From positions 1 to 64,000 of the forward strand of contig JAJEFA010000010.1 in assembly GCA_022820725.1 (NCBI GenBank): a stretch of 64,000 nt of DNA, written 5' to 3'. Below the pieces are notes generated by a model that was given only the letters and a program-made list of their open reading frames with translations, searched no databases and was not told the origin of the DNA. Each line of letters starts with the position of its first letter. The first letter of the stretch is position 1. This DNA comes from Candidatus Binatia bacterium (GTDB lineage Bacteria; Desulfobacterota; Binatia; Bin18). Position numbers and translations under genes: made by a program. Shown here piece by piece: positions 50,851-60,094 of this stretch.

Positions 50851-52273
50851 GCAGGACTTCCAGGGCGGGGCGCGTCCCATTTTCGTGAAAAGCAAAACCT
50901 CCGCCGGTCGTACTGAACTCCTGGATGAGGGCACTCTGTACACTGATATCCTGTATCCGGCCCAGGGTCCGCTGGACGCGCTTCAACTGCTTGAGCACGT
51001 CTCGGACAGGGAGGTCAGGCAAGGCGATAATAAAAAAATCCAGCAGATAGCGGAGTTTTTTACATTCGATTCTCAGCCTGTGGAGTTGCTCACTGTCGGC
51101 GTGTTGCAGGCTGTTCGGCTCGATTGAGACGAGGGCGCGGCATTTCTCGACCACTCGGTCGGGGACGAACTCTTTGACGGCTGGGGTATGGGAGTCGTTG
51201 TCTTCAGGCTGGTCGGCAAACGCTTCCCACTCTCGGATCACTGCCCGGTAGCGCTTGGTCTCAAAGGTCTTTATCAGGGTCCGATAGTGTTCTCTCCGTT
51301 CCTGTTGGAGAAAGGCGGAAAACGGCTGAAGGGCGGCCCGGCTGTCAGCCGGAAGCCGTTGACGGTATGTGCCCTGCACCAGGAGAAAAGCATCCAGGTC
51401 CCGTGCGCTCCCGGTGGACCGGCCAAGCTGAGCCAGGTCTTTTCGAAACCGCTGTACTGCTTTTCTGGGAAAAACCTCACGAGTCTGTCCGAGCAGGGAG
51501 CGTGCCCGTCTGACGGCGACTCGAAAGTCGTGCAAATAAAGCGGATCATCCCCCTGACGCAGGCCTCGCTCGTTGTAGCGCACCATGGCCAGGAGTAGGC
51601 GCAAGAGACGGCGGACTGCCCGCTCAACCGGGACTTCCGGCTGTATCGGTATCGGGCGTTTGACCGAATATTTCCCCGGAGAGCGACCGGCTGTCGCCAA
51701 CACCTCTTGGTGAGCGCTCTCGGTCGCTGGTATGAGGTCTTGCTCCCTGCACCACAGCACTAATCGGTGTGCCTCTTGCTGATAACCCCTGAGCGGCTGG
51801 ACCCAGATACGTGGTCGAAGGGAACGCCGTTGATTTTTCTTAGCGAGCGTGTGCTCTTCAATAATCAGGCGCACCGTTGTCTTCTGGCGCTGGTCGAGTA
51901 TCCGTATCGGGATGATACGTGTGTGCCGCCTGAAGAGCGGGGTGAGCGGAAGGTCGTCAATCAGCGCCACCAGGCGCTCTCGCAAACGGCTAGGCGGCAA
52001 ATCCGTGGCAGTCGCAGGAAGACTGGGACACGGCAGCTCTTCAAGCGGGAAGACCGCATCATATGACCGGAGGACAAGCGTCTTCGCGTTCGCACACAGG
52101 GCCAGACGGTACAGGCTGAGTTGCCAGTCCGCCGTGTCATACTGAGTCCGCCGCTCGGTTGTGAGCGGCTCTTTATGGATGGAGAACGTCTCTGCCAGCG
52201 CATCGAGGAGTCTTTTTCGGCTCCAGCGCCCTCGGGGGAGGAATTGAATATCAGCAAGGTGTTCTCTTGGCAT
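50687..52273 (-). CDS. CYTH-like plus CHAD domain protein (polyphosphate-associated)
   Basis: The 528-residue protein starts with a degenerate CYTH-like part (about 1-200; ERRTQYDTADWQLSLYRLALCANAKTLVLRSY and LDQRQKTTVRLIIEEHTLA). It continues as a CHAD domain (about 215-480): VERAVRRLLRLLLAMVRYNERGLRQGDDPLYLHDFRVAVRRARSLL, STGSARDLDAFLL, LHRLRIECKKLRYLLDFF and VLKQLKRVQRTLGRIQDISVQS. CHAD domains are helical bundles with conserved His and basic residues that bind polyphosphate, and CYTH-CHAD fusions are known. The stop lies 164 bases inside the convergent ParA-like frame. The Gln/Glu-rich C-terminal tail is unusual. Confidence 0.85.
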   Translation of the reverse strand: MPREHLADIQFLPRGRWSRKRLLDALAETFSIHKEPLTTERRTQYDTADWQLSLYRLALCANAKTLVLRSYDAVFPLEELPCPSLPATATDLPPSRLRERLVALIDDLPLTPLFRRHTRIIPIRILDQRQKTTVRLIIEEHTLAKKNQRRSLRPRIWVQPLRGYQQEAHRLVLWCREQDLIPATESAHQEVLATAGRSPGKYSVKRPIPIQPEVPVERAVRRLLRLLLAMVRYNERGLRQGDDPLYLHDFRVAVRRARSLLGQTREVFPRKAVQRFRKDLAQLGRSTGSARDLDAFLLVQGTYRQRLPADSRAALQPFSAFLQQERREHYRTLIKTFETKRYRAVIREWEAFADQPEDNDSHTPAVKEFVPDRVVEKCRALVSIEPNSLQHADSEQLHRLRIECKKLRYLLDFFIIALPDLPVRDVLKQLKRVQRTLGRIQDISVQSALIQEFSTTGGGFAFHENGTRPALEVLLTSLTSERQALQQQVVEEFQVLTAVVDPMILPLSDPDRVEIAGPQDQQEQQEPA

Positions 52274-52400
52274 GCGCCCAACGAGAGCGCTTCGAGATTT
52301 TTTCTGACCCCCTGCCCTCGCGCCTGTACTTGTAGCGCAGCAACTGGCGCTCCGACAATACCATTCCTTCTTGTGGCCGCAGCCCTGGGGCTGTCTGCGG

Positions 52401-54221
52401 CTAATCGTCCAGCGGTACGCCGGCCCAGTTTTTGCCGATTACCGCTTCGACTGCAATCGGAACCCGGTCCGCCACGATCTCTCGCATGGCTTCAACCATA
52501 TGGCTGGTCAGCCAGGTCTGGGCGGCTTGGGCATCGGCCAGGGGCGCTTCGAGCAGGATTTCGTCGTGAACGCAGGCGACGGGTGTCGCCGGCGGCACTT
52601 GGTCGCGGTGTTCAAACAGTCGCGCCAGAGCGAGCTTGAAGCCGTCGCCCCCCGTCCCTTGCACCGGGATATTGAGGAGCACGTTAAAGTGTCGGACCCC
52701 CAGAAAACGGCGACCAGTGAGGGTACGGGTTTCGAGGCTACTCTTCTGGTGCCTCACCTGCTCGGCCTGTTGTTTGGCCTGCTGATGCCAGCGGGCAATG
52801 CCCTGATAGGTCAGAAAGAACGCGCGGTGATATTGGGCCGCCTCCCGGTCGGACATGCGGACACCATACTTTGCCTCCGCATCCTGTTTCAAGCCGCTCA
52901 CCCCCATACCGTACAGCAGGCCGAAATTAACGCTCTTGGCGAGTTGGCGGTGGTGCGGTTCGACCTGGTTCAGCGGGATGTGCAGGATGCGCGAGGCCGT
53001 CAGGGCGTGCAGGTCGGTTTCCTCTCGAAACGCTTGCAGCATGGTCGGATCGTTGGCCAGGACCGCGGCAATCCGCAGTTCGACCTGGGAATAGTCGGCC
53101 TTGATCAAAGCCCTTTCCGGAGCGGCGCAAAAGCAGGCGCGAAAGGCGCGCGCCTTTGGGATCTGCTGGATGTTTGGGCCGCCGCAACTCATGCGCCCGG
53201 TGGCTGTCCCGTTCTGAAAATACACCGGATACACCCGGCCCGAGTCCGCATCGAAAAACGAGTCGATCACTCCCCGACCATAGGTACTGACCCGTTTGGC
53301 GACTTCTTTATGGCTGACCAGCAGCGCGGCAATGGGATGATCGATTTTCCTGAGCGTGGCAGAGCGGACATTGGGCAGCTCGATCCCGAAGGTCTGGAAT
53401 AGGGCCTTGATTTGTTGCGATGACGCCCAGTTGATGGACATGCCGATATCCCGGGCGTGACGATCCAGTTGGTCCGAGAGCGCTTCGAGTTGGGCTTCAT
53501 CTTCCAGCGTCCGCGCCAGCCAGCCTTGAGCGTCAAACGCGATACCAGCGAGTTCCAGCCAGGCCAGCGCCTTGACGCAGCGAAATTCAATCTCCGCCGC
53601 CCGTTCCAGACTCGCCTCGGCCAGGGCCGGACGCAAGCGGTCGTACAGTGGCCACAGCACCCCCACATCCCGGGCGGCGTACTCACACTGGGCAGGACTG
53701 AGTTCTCCCGACCAGTCGGCAGCTTGCAAGTGTTTCGGCAGGGCTCGACCCAATTCCTGTTCCACCACCTCTTCGAGACTATGGCGGACGCGCAGCCCGG
53801 CTTTGAGTACTTGGCTGGCTAACATGGTGTCAAAGACGGTATCAGGCCAGGGACAACCCGCAGAGGCGAGAAATTTCAGATCAAACTTGGCATTGTGAAA
53901 CAGCCAGCGACGCGGGGCACTGAACAGAGGGAAGAGCGCGGCAATGGGGATGCGACGGACATCAAGCAGATAGGCGTGGTCGGGTGTCGCAATCTGGATG
54001 AGTCGGAGGGAATCTGTCCGAAAGTCGAGCCCGGTTGTCTCGGTATCGCAGGATAAGATGGGAGCGGCATGCAGGCCGGGCAGTATACGCTCAAGTTGAG
54101 CCGGTTCCGTCACCAAGGTATACGCAGGCGTTTCACACGCGGGCAGGGCCTCAGACGGAGCCGCCTGACCTGCTTGAGAGCCTATCTCTTCCGGGAAGAG
54201 AACGCCTTGTTCGTAGGACAT
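52401..54221 (-). CDS. Stand-alone family A DNA polymerase with 3'-5' exonuclease
   Basis: The 606-residue protein has a DnaQ-like 3'-5' exonuclease (motif I ILSCDTETTGLD with Asp59 and Glu61, motif II LFHNAKFDLKFL, motif III EYAARDVGVLWPLYDRL) and a family A polymerase: motif A IKADYSQVELRIAAVL, motif B RQLAKSVNFGLLYGMG, motif C ACVHDEILLEAPL. The N-terminal 5'-3' exonuclease of ordinary Pol I (about 300 residues) is absent. Such short forms occur in bacteria, phages and plastid-type polymerases. It is probably a repair or replication-accessory polymerase. It could be phage-derived, but no phage genes are near. A normal polA would be expected elsewhere in the genome. Confidence 0.9.
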   Translation of the reverse strand: MSYEQGVLFPEEIGSQAGQAAPSEALPACETPAYTLVTEPAQLERILPGLHAAPILSCDTETTGLDFRTDSLRLIQIATPDHAYLLDVRRIPIAALFPLFSAPRRWLFHNAKFDLKFLASAGCPWPDTVFDTMLASQVLKAGLRVRHSLEEVVEQELGRALPKHLQAADWSGELSPAQCEYAARDVGVLWPLYDRLRPALAEASLERAAEIEFRCVKALAWLELAGIAFDAQGWLARTLEDEAQLEALSDQLDRHARDIGMSINWASSQQIKALFQTFGIELPNVRSATLRKIDHPIAALLVSHKEVAKRVSTYGRGVIDSFFDADSGRVYPVYFQNGTATGRMSCGGPNIQQIPKARAFRACFCAAPERALIKADYSQVELRIAAVLANDPTMLQAFREETDLHALTASRILHIPLNQVEPHHRQLAKSVNFGLLYGMGVSGLKQDAEAKYGVRMSDREAAQYHRAFFLTYQGIARWHQQAKQQAEQVRHQKSSLETRTLTGRRFLGVRHFNVLLNIPVQGTGGDGFKLALARLFEHRDQVPPATPVACVHDEILLEAPLADAQAAQTWLTSHMVEAMREIVADRVPIAVEAVIGKNWAGVPLDD

Positions 54222-54393
54222 AGAACCGCACCCACCAACTCTACAGCCGTAACATCCTGCGTATTGCTCCAGCCAGTACCAGAACAGCAGTATTCCTTCA
54301 TTTTAACACCCAGGCAATGTTCATGAGAAAATTATGCTACAGTGAGCCCTCAGAGACCGAGGACCGAAAAAAGGAACAGAGAAGCATAAGAGA

Positions 54394-55173
54394 ATGAGCT
54401 ATTCCAATCTTATTACCCCTGAGCGCTTTGACGCCGTGCTGTTCGATCTGGACGGTGTGCTGACGGCAACGGCAAAAATTCATGCTGCCTGTTGGAAGCA
54501 GATGTTTGACCGCTTTCTGCGTCAGTACGCGAAAATTCACAGTCTCTCCCTTCAGCCTTTTGACCTTCAGACCGATTACAATCTGTATGTCGACGGGAAA
54601 GCTCTGGACGACGGCGTGCGAAGCTTTCTCGAATCACGTCATATCGAGTTATCGGAAGGAAGTCCGACCGCGCCTCCCGATTGGGAGACGGTTCACGGCC
54701 TAGGCAACCAGAAAGACAGTCTGGTCAATCAGGTCATTGCCTCGGATGGGGTGGAGGCCTTCCCTGGCAGCACCGCCTTTGCCATCCATGTCCGGCAAAT
54801 GGGGCTGAAAACCGCGGTCGTCACCCCCAGCGCGAACTGTCAACTCGTGCTCAAGTCGGCTGGGATTACACACCTCTTTGATCTGCGGGTTGATAGAGAG
54901 GTCGCCGCCCAAGAACAGTTAGCCGGCAAACCCGCTCCGGATATGTTTCTGGCAGCAGCGGACAAGCTGAACGTGCTGCCGGTCCGGGCCGTGGTGATTG
55001 AGGACGCCATCTCAGGCGTACAGTCGGGCCGCGCCGGAAATTTCGGTCTGGTGGTTGGCGTTGATCGTCGCGGTCACGGCGACTTACTCAAAGCCAATGG
55101 GGCCGACATTGTTGTGAAAGACGTGGGGGACCTGCTCAGTTCTGCGGCGCGCAACTCATCCCGGTACTCCTGA
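54394..55173 (+). CDS. HAD-IA phosphatase (beta-phosphoglucomutase-like)
   Basis: The 259-residue haloacid dehalogenase protein has motif I FDAVLFDLDGVLTATA (Asp18 nucleophile and Asp20), motif II AVVTPSANC, motif III GKPAPDMFLAAADKL and motif IV AVVIEDAISGVQSGRAG. The cap (about 28-110, with LYVDGKALDDGVRSFLESRHI) matches the beta-phosphoglucomutase and related HAD class. It acts on a phosphosugar or similar, but no trehalose or maltose phosphorylase gene is next to it, so the substrate is open. A ribosome site (AAAAGGAACAGAG) lies about 15 bases upstream, rather far. Its end overlaps the metallophosphoesterase by 38 bases, convergent. Confidence 0.85.
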   Translation: MSYSNLITPERFDAVLFDLDGVLTATAKIHAACWKQMFDRFLRQYAKIHSLSLQPFDLQTDYNLYVDGKALDDGVRSFLESRHIELSEGSPTAPPDWETVHGLGNQKDSLVNQVIASDGVEAFPGSTAFAIHVRQMGLKTAVVTPSANCQLVLKSAGITHLFDLRVDREVAAQEQLAGKPAPDMFLAAADKLNVLPVRAVVIEDAISGVQSGRAGNFGLVVGVDRRGHGDLLKANGADIVVKDVGDLLSSAARNSSRYS

Positions 55174-56386
55174 AGCGGCACGGTCGAGGCAGCCCTGCGG
55201 TATCGCGTGGCGTGATCGTCCAGCCCTCCTCCCCCCGCTCCAGCGTCACATAGCCAAAGCCGGTCAGCGTTTCTGCCTGTGAGACTGTTTGGTCGGCTAT
55301 GTCGAGTCCGACCAACTCGGTTGCCAGCGGCGGGTCGAGCAGCGCTCCGCCATTCCCGACCACGAACTGATGCGGCTTTCCCTGCGCAAAGGCCAACAAC
55401 TCGGTCGTGTGGAGATGGCCCGACAGGACCAACTCAATGCCGTCTGGCAATCCCTGCCGGACCGCGGCCTGAAGGGTCGGATTGGTTCGGAAGAGCACCT
55501 CCCCGCCCTGCGCCTGTCCCCGTGTGCCGAAGGCCCAGAAGGGCTTATGAGACAGCAGCCAGACCGGACGGTTTTCAGCCAACGCCGCCAACTGTGTGGC
55601 GAAGTAGGTGACGGTCTCGGGCGCCGCCCTCAGGTCGTGCGCTGTCGTGGTATCCAGGACGAACAGCGTACGCGCTCCGATTGGCACGATATAGGGCTCA
55701 GTCTGGTCGGTACATTCCTGGGGTAAGGGCCGGGGATCAAGCAGACGAAACCAGGCGTTACCCGTCCGCTGACACTCCTCGTGATTCCCTCGGACAAATA
55801 TCCACGGCGCCGCCTGCAGTAAGGGCTCAGCCGGTGCGAAGAAGTCGGCCTGAGCGGCCGCCCAGGTATCTCCCCACGGACTACCGGCACAGGACGCGTT
55901 GCCGGTCGGACAGGGTGAATCCCGATAAAAATAATCCCCCACATGGAGCACCAGGTCTGGATTCCAGGCCGCAGCACTCCGGGCGATTCGGGCAAAGGGC
56001 CAGGCATTCGGATCGTGACACGCCTGGACCAGGGTGTTTTTCATCCGGCAGCCGGTGTCACCCAGGATGACGATCCTTTCTGGAGCGCGCGATAAAAGAG
56101 GCAGTTGTCGGCCATCCAGCGTGACGCTGGCAGCATCGGGCGGTAACACGGCCTCGCAGACCAGGATGGGAAAGTTCGGTCGGGCAGGACGCGCGCGTAC
56201 GTGTAACGGAAAGCGCTCAGCATCCACCTGTAACGCCGGACAGACCGTCGCGGTTGATACGACTCGCACAATTGTCCGACCGCCCGGCCCCAGGGCGGTC
56301 CAGGACAGGGGAAGGTCCGCTCTCACGGCAACACATGACAGGTGTAGTCCCCAGACGACCAGCAGAATTCGTCCTAAGGCAGACAT
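55136..56386 (-). CDS. Secreted metallophosphoesterase
   Basis: The 416-residue protein starts with a signal peptide (ILLVVWGLHLSCVAVRA) and holds the calcineurin-like motifs: IVILGDTGCR, LVLHVGDYFYRD, WIFVRGNHEEC, HKPFW and LSGHLHTTELL, which bind two metal ions. Several cysteines suggest disulfides. It would remove phosphate or cleave phosphodiesters in the periplasm or outside the cell. It is downstream of the PD40-M28-PDZ protease by 15 bases on the same strand and is probably co-transcribed. Confidence 0.87.
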   Translation of the reverse strand: MSALGRILLVVWGLHLSCVAVRADLPLSWTALGPGGRTIVRVVSTATVCPALQVDAERFPLHVRARPARPNFPILVCEAVLPPDAASVTLDGRQLPLLSRAPERIVILGDTGCRMKNTLVQACHDPNAWPFARIARSAAAWNPDLVLHVGDYFYRDSPCPTGNASCAGSPWGDTWAAAQADFFAPAEPLLQAAPWIFVRGNHEECQRTGNAWFRLLDPRPLPQECTDQTEPYIVPIGARTLFVLDTTTAHDLRAAPETVTYFATQLAALAENRPVWLLSHKPFWAFGTRGQAQGGEVLFRTNPTLQAAVRQGLPDGIELVLSGHLHTTELLAFAQGKPHQFVVGNGGALLDPPLATELVGLDIADQTVSQAETLTGFGYVTLERGEEGWTITPRDTAGLPRPCRFRSTGMSCAPQN

Positions 56387-56401
56387 GGTACGGTTCCAGG
56401 C

Positions 56402-59389
56402 TCATTCCCGCGACGCGGGCGTGATTGTCAATTCAACCCGCTGCCCGTTGCGCAGGACTGTCATACCGACCGGCTCGTCAACTTTGAGACTTCCGAGAAC
56501 AAAGGTGTAGTCATAGATATTCTCAACCGCCTTACCGGCCAGCTCGCGCACCACATCCCCGGCCTGCACCCCCGCTTGGTCGGCCGGGCCGCCGGTCGCA
56601 ACCCCGGAGAGCTTGACCCCGGTGCCGTTCCCCTGGGCATAGTCGGGAATCGTGCCCAGATAGGCCCGTAGGCGGCCGCGGCTGCCGAGGTGGCGGGGCT
56701 TTTCGATGCGGATATAATCCGGTGCCTGCTCGGTACTCGCCAACGAACGTGTCAGGCCGGTCATCAGCCGGGTAATTTGTGTGAGCCCGGCATAGTTGAG
56801 CTTTTCCACGGTATCGCGTGGCGAGTGGTATTCCGCGTGTCCACCGGTAAACGCGTTCAGAACGGGAACGCCCTTGAGATAGAACGCAGTCGCATCGGTT
56901 GGCAGATAACTGTCGTTCTGGAGCGTGATGGGCAGACCGATGGGCGCGTTGTGTTGCTCAATTTCCTCGGGCCAGACCGAACTTGAGCCTACGCCTTGCA
57001 GCACCAGGGCGGTATCAAGTCGACCGACCATGTCCAGATTGAGATAGGCGGTAATGGCAGGGGCGAGTATCTGCCGCTCTGTCCGGCCGAAGGTCCTGGC
57101 GAAGTGGCTCGACCCCAGAAGACCCAGTTCTTCGCCCGACCACAAAGCAAATACAATATCGCGCTTCAGAGCCCCTTCGCCTGCGGCTTGTTGTGCGGCG
57201 AGCGTTTTGGCAATGCCCAGGACGGCCGCCACGCCGGAGGCATTGTCGTCGGCTCCGAAATGGATGCCGCCCTTTTCATCCTCGCGGGCCAGCGACCCGT
57301 TCCCCAGACCCGTGCCCAGATGGTCGATATGCGCCCCAACCATAACGATACCCGCATCCGCTGCACCCTCAGTCACGCGTAACCGTGCCAGGACGTTGCG
57401 GCCCTGGCGTTTCTCCTGCCGAATATCGATCGTCGCTCCGAGCGTCAGACCGTCGAGGCCGAAGCCGGGTATGAGTTGTCCGGTATCTAAGGTCTCCTGA
57501 ATCTCTTCCAGTGACCTGCCCGCCTGCCGGAACCAAACCTCGGCCAACGCGTCAGTCACGGACACCGCCCCGATGCTGCTGCCTGCCAGTGAAGCGTCAA
57601 AGACGAGGGGAACCAATTGCGCCTTGACGGTGGTCCTCGGCCCGCTCGCAACGATCAGCCCGCGTGCTCCCCTGTCGCGGGCAACCATGGCTTTATAGCG
57701 CAGGCTGGCATAGCGGTTGAGATGCTGGCGATAAGCAGCGTCTATGTCTTCGGGCAGATAGCGCAACACCAAAACCCATTGGTCTTGCACATCCAGGTGG
57801 GCATAGGAGTCGTATTCCGGGTGCTCATCGACAGCCGGAGCGACAATGCCATAACCGGCAAAGACCACACTGGCCGGCTCGAAGTCGCCCACCTGCGAGA
57901 AGGTCAGCGGACGCCAGTCTGTATCAATGACATACGCCCGAGCCTGATCTGACGCCGACCCGGGCTGTTGTTGCAACACATTCTTCGGACCAAGGGAGAC
58001 GCCGGCGGTGAACTCAAAAGACTGAAAAAACGTTCCATTATCGCCCGCCGGTTCGAGCCCACTTTTTTCCAGTATCGCGGCGGCGTACTCCGTTGCCAGC
58101 TTTTCGCCGTCCGTTCCCGTGAGCCGGCCGGCCATGCGCTCAGAGGCGAGTTCGGCAACGGTCTGGCGCAACTCACACGTTCGCGCCTCGTGCGTTCGGA
58201 GGGATACCGCGTCAGTGGAGTCGAGCCCCAACAGGCAGCGGGCCGCGGTATCATCCCAGTCGGCAAAAAAGAGCTGCGCCTTTTTATCCACGGTCCGGCT
58301 GCTGGTCCACGACAGATGCTTTCCGTCCGGAGTGAACACCGGCAGACCGTCAAAGCCGTCGGTATAGGTGACCCGCACGGGTTCGACATGCCCATCCGTG
58401 TCCACGATATACAGCTCAAAATTTCCAAAACCGTGGCGGTTGGTCGTGAAGATCAGATAGTCGCCGGACGGATGAAAATAGGGTGCCCAGGACAGAGCTC
58501 CCAGTTTCGTCACCTGCTTCTGATCTGTCCCATCGACACGCATGGTCCAGACCTCGGCCTGTTTGCCGTCGAGAGAAAACCGACGCCAGACCAGCCGTTT
58601 TCCATCCGGACTGAAAAATGGCCCGCCATCATAGCCCGGCGAGGTCGTCAACCGACGCACGTCCGACCCATCCGTCCGCATGATGTAGATGTCCATCTGC
58701 GATGACGGGTCTTGCTGAAAGCGCTCCTTTTCCTCGGCTGACAGGGCTGCCGTATAGGCGTGGCGATTCGAGGCAAAGGCGATAAACTCGCCATTCGGAG
58801 ACCAGGAGCCCTCGGCGTCGTAGCCCCTTGCCTCGGCCAGCTTCCGCATGTCCCGTCCATCGAGCGTTACTTCAAAAAGGTCGTACTGCTCATCAAAGTC
58901 CCACTCGTAACGCCGTTGGGTGCCCGCCCGCCGTTCTTCCAGCTCGGCCCGTTGCTTCTTTTCAGCGTCCGGGTCTTCATGCGTTGAGGCAAACAGGACT
59001 TTGTCTTGTAAGGGATGGAACCAGGCACACGTCGTCTTGCCGATTCCGGGCGAGACCCGGCGGGTCTGCCCGGTGAGGCGATTCATGACATAAATCTGAA
59101 AAAACGGATTGTCGGATTCACGTTCACTCTGAAAGATGAGCTGCGAGCCATCCGGGCTGAAATAGCCTTCGCCAGCGCGTCTGCCGGCAAAGGTCAGCTG
59201 TCGGGTATTGCGTACGAGTTGGGCTTCGTGCCAGGTCTCTGAAACGGCAGATTGTGCGGTAGCCACACCAGAAGTCGCATGTGGGTTCTGAGAATGGTTG
59301 TCTTGCCGGGTCGAGTCGGCGAGTACCGGGTTGGCGAAAAAAACAAAACCCACAACAAAGACGGCGCAGATAATGACCTGACGATTCAT
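56402..59389 (-). CDS. Secreted M28 aminopeptidase with PD40 beta-propeller and PDZ domain
   Basis: The 995-residue protein has a signal peptide (VFVVGFVFFANPVLA). A TolB/PD40 propeller with at least five repeats follows (for example GYFSPDGSQLIFQSE, EGSWSPNGEFIAFASN, GGPFFSPDGKRLVW, APYFHPSGDYLIFTTN, GLPVFTPDGKHLSWTSS). Next comes an M28 peptidase domain (about 420-890): GAHIDHLG, GADDNASGVAAVLGIAKTL, LWSGEELGLLGSSHFARTF, LNLDMVGRLD and GGHAEYHSPRDTVEKL, carrying the zinc ligands. A C-terminal PDZ (about 905-995) ends GGPADQAGVQAGDVVRELAGKAVENIYDY. It likely degrades peptides outside the cytoplasm, with propeller and PDZ guiding substrates. The three-part order is unusual but intact. Confidence 0.9.
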   Translation of the reverse strand: MNRQVIICAVFVVGFVFFANPVLADSTRQDNHSQNPHATSGVATAQSAVSETWHEAQLVRNTRQLTFAGRRAGEGYFSPDGSQLIFQSERESDNPFFQIYVMNRLTGQTRRVSPGIGKTTCAWFHPLQDKVLFASTHEDPDAEKKQRAELEERRAGTQRRYEWDFDEQYDLFEVTLDGRDMRKLAEARGYDAEGSWSPNGEFIAFASNRHAYTAALSAEEKERFQQDPSSQMDIYIMRTDGSDVRRLTTSPGYDGGPFFSPDGKRLVWRRFSLDGKQAEVWTMRVDGTDQKQVTKLGALSWAPYFHPSGDYLIFTTNRHGFGNFELYIVDTDGHVEPVRVTYTDGFDGLPVFTPDGKHLSWTSSRTVDKKAQLFFADWDDTAARCLLGLDSTDAVSLRTHEARTCELRQTVAELASERMAGRLTGTDGEKLATEYAAAILEKSGLEPAGDNGTFFQSFEFTAGVSLGPKNVLQQQPGSASDQARAYVIDTDWRPLTFSQVGDFEPASVVFAGYGIVAPAVDEHPEYDSYAHLDVQDQWVLVLRYLPEDIDAAYRQHLNRYASLRYKAMVARDRGARGLIVASGPRTTVKAQLVPLVFDASLAGSSIGAVSVTDALAEVWFRQAGRSLEEIQETLDTGQLIPGFGLDGLTLGATIDIRQEKRQGRNVLARLRVTEGAADAGIVMVGAHIDHLGTGLGNGSLAREDEKGGIHFGADDNASGVAAVLGIAKTLAAQQAAGEGALKRDIVFALWSGEELGLLGSSHFARTFGRTERQILAPAITAYLNLDMVGRLDTALVLQGVGSSSVWPEEIEQHNAPIGLPITLQNDSYLPTDATAFYLKGVPVLNAFTGGHAEYHSPRDTVEKLNYAGLTQITRLMTGLTRSLASTEQAPDYIRIEKPRHLGSRGRLRAYLGTIPDYAQGNGTGVKLSGVATGGPADQAGVQAGDVVRELAGKAVENIYDYTFVLGSLKVDEPVGMTVLRNGQRVELTITPASRE

Positions 59390-59449
59390 GGGGTGGCATG
59401 ATACGTGAGGAAGGACCAGCAGGCCACGGGTATTGCGTCTTCCTTCCCG

Positions 59450-59487
59450 GAACGGATCACGAGTACTCCAGAACGTACTCCTCGTTC
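59450..59487. terminator. Nested inverted repeat downstream of the acetyltransferase gene
   Basis: The outer arms GAACG and CGTTC and the inner arms GAGTAC and GTACTC form a bipartite hairpin. It lies between the stop of the minus-strand acetyltransferase and the start of the minus-strand protease. It may end the first transcript or act as an operator for the second. No T-run follows. Confidence 0.4.
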
Positions 59488-59493
59488 GGAGGG

Positions 59494-60012
59494 TTAAACA
59501 TTGCTGAACGCGGCATGGTATTTCACCACATCGTGCTGGCCACTATGAATACACCGCTCAAAGGCTCCGGGCTCCAGTTCCATTGCCATAAACGCCTCGT
59601 CAGGAACATCGTATTCGCAGCGGAGTCCGAACCGGGAGGCCGGTAAAAACCCGAAGCGTGGATAATACGCCGGATGACCGAGAACAACGACTGCGTTGTA
59701 TGCCAGCGCTTTGCAGCGCTCAAGGCCAGCCCGAACAAGAGCCGAACCAATGCCCTGGCGTTGATAGGCCGGTGTCACTGCCATTGGGGCCAGCCCCATC
59801 AACCTGAGCCTGGAGTCTGCCGATACTGAGACCGGCGAGAGCATGATGTGACCGACAACTGCGGCATCTACCTCGGCAACGAGCGAAACAAGCGGTTGCA
59901 CGCACTCACGAAGGGTTTCAACAAGCTCGGCCTCGGCACGCGTTTCAAAGGCCGCTGCATTGGTTTGGTAGACCGCCGCCCGGTCGCTCTCTTTTTCGGC
60001 TCGAATGAGCAT
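59494..60012 (-). CDS. GNAT-family N-acetyltransferase (YhbS-like)
   Basis: The 172-residue protein has the GNAT core: MLIRAEKESDRAAVYQTNAAAF, VGHIMLSPVSV, LMGLAPMAVTPAYQRQGIGSALVRAGLERCKAL (the acetyl-CoA pyrophosphate loop Q/RxxGxG/A) and NAVVVLGHPAYYPRFGFLPAS. The last block is typical of the YhbS group. The acceptor is unknown. It is divergent from the glutaredoxin-like gene, with a gap of 82 bases. Confidence 0.9.
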   Translation of the reverse strand: MLIRAEKESDRAAVYQTNAAAFETRAEAELVETLRECVQPLVSLVAEVDAAVVGHIMLSPVSVSADSRLRLMGLAPMAVTPAYQRQGIGSALVRAGLERCKALAYNAVVVLGHPAYYPRFGFLPASRFGLRCEYDVPDEAFMAMELEPGAFERCIHSGQHDVVKYHAAFSNV

Positions 60013-60094
60013 AGATCACTATACGTCAGTGCGCGCGCGACGCTCCATCAGCGAAACATTGACCGGACACAGGCCGAAGCGATACAAACACGGT

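Noticed and set aside
52376..52401. GCCGCAG/CTGCGGC hairpin near the stop of the polymerase gene
   Set aside because: A 7-base stem without a T-run, touching the stop codon. It could be chance in GC-rich DNA and is not strong enough for a terminator call.
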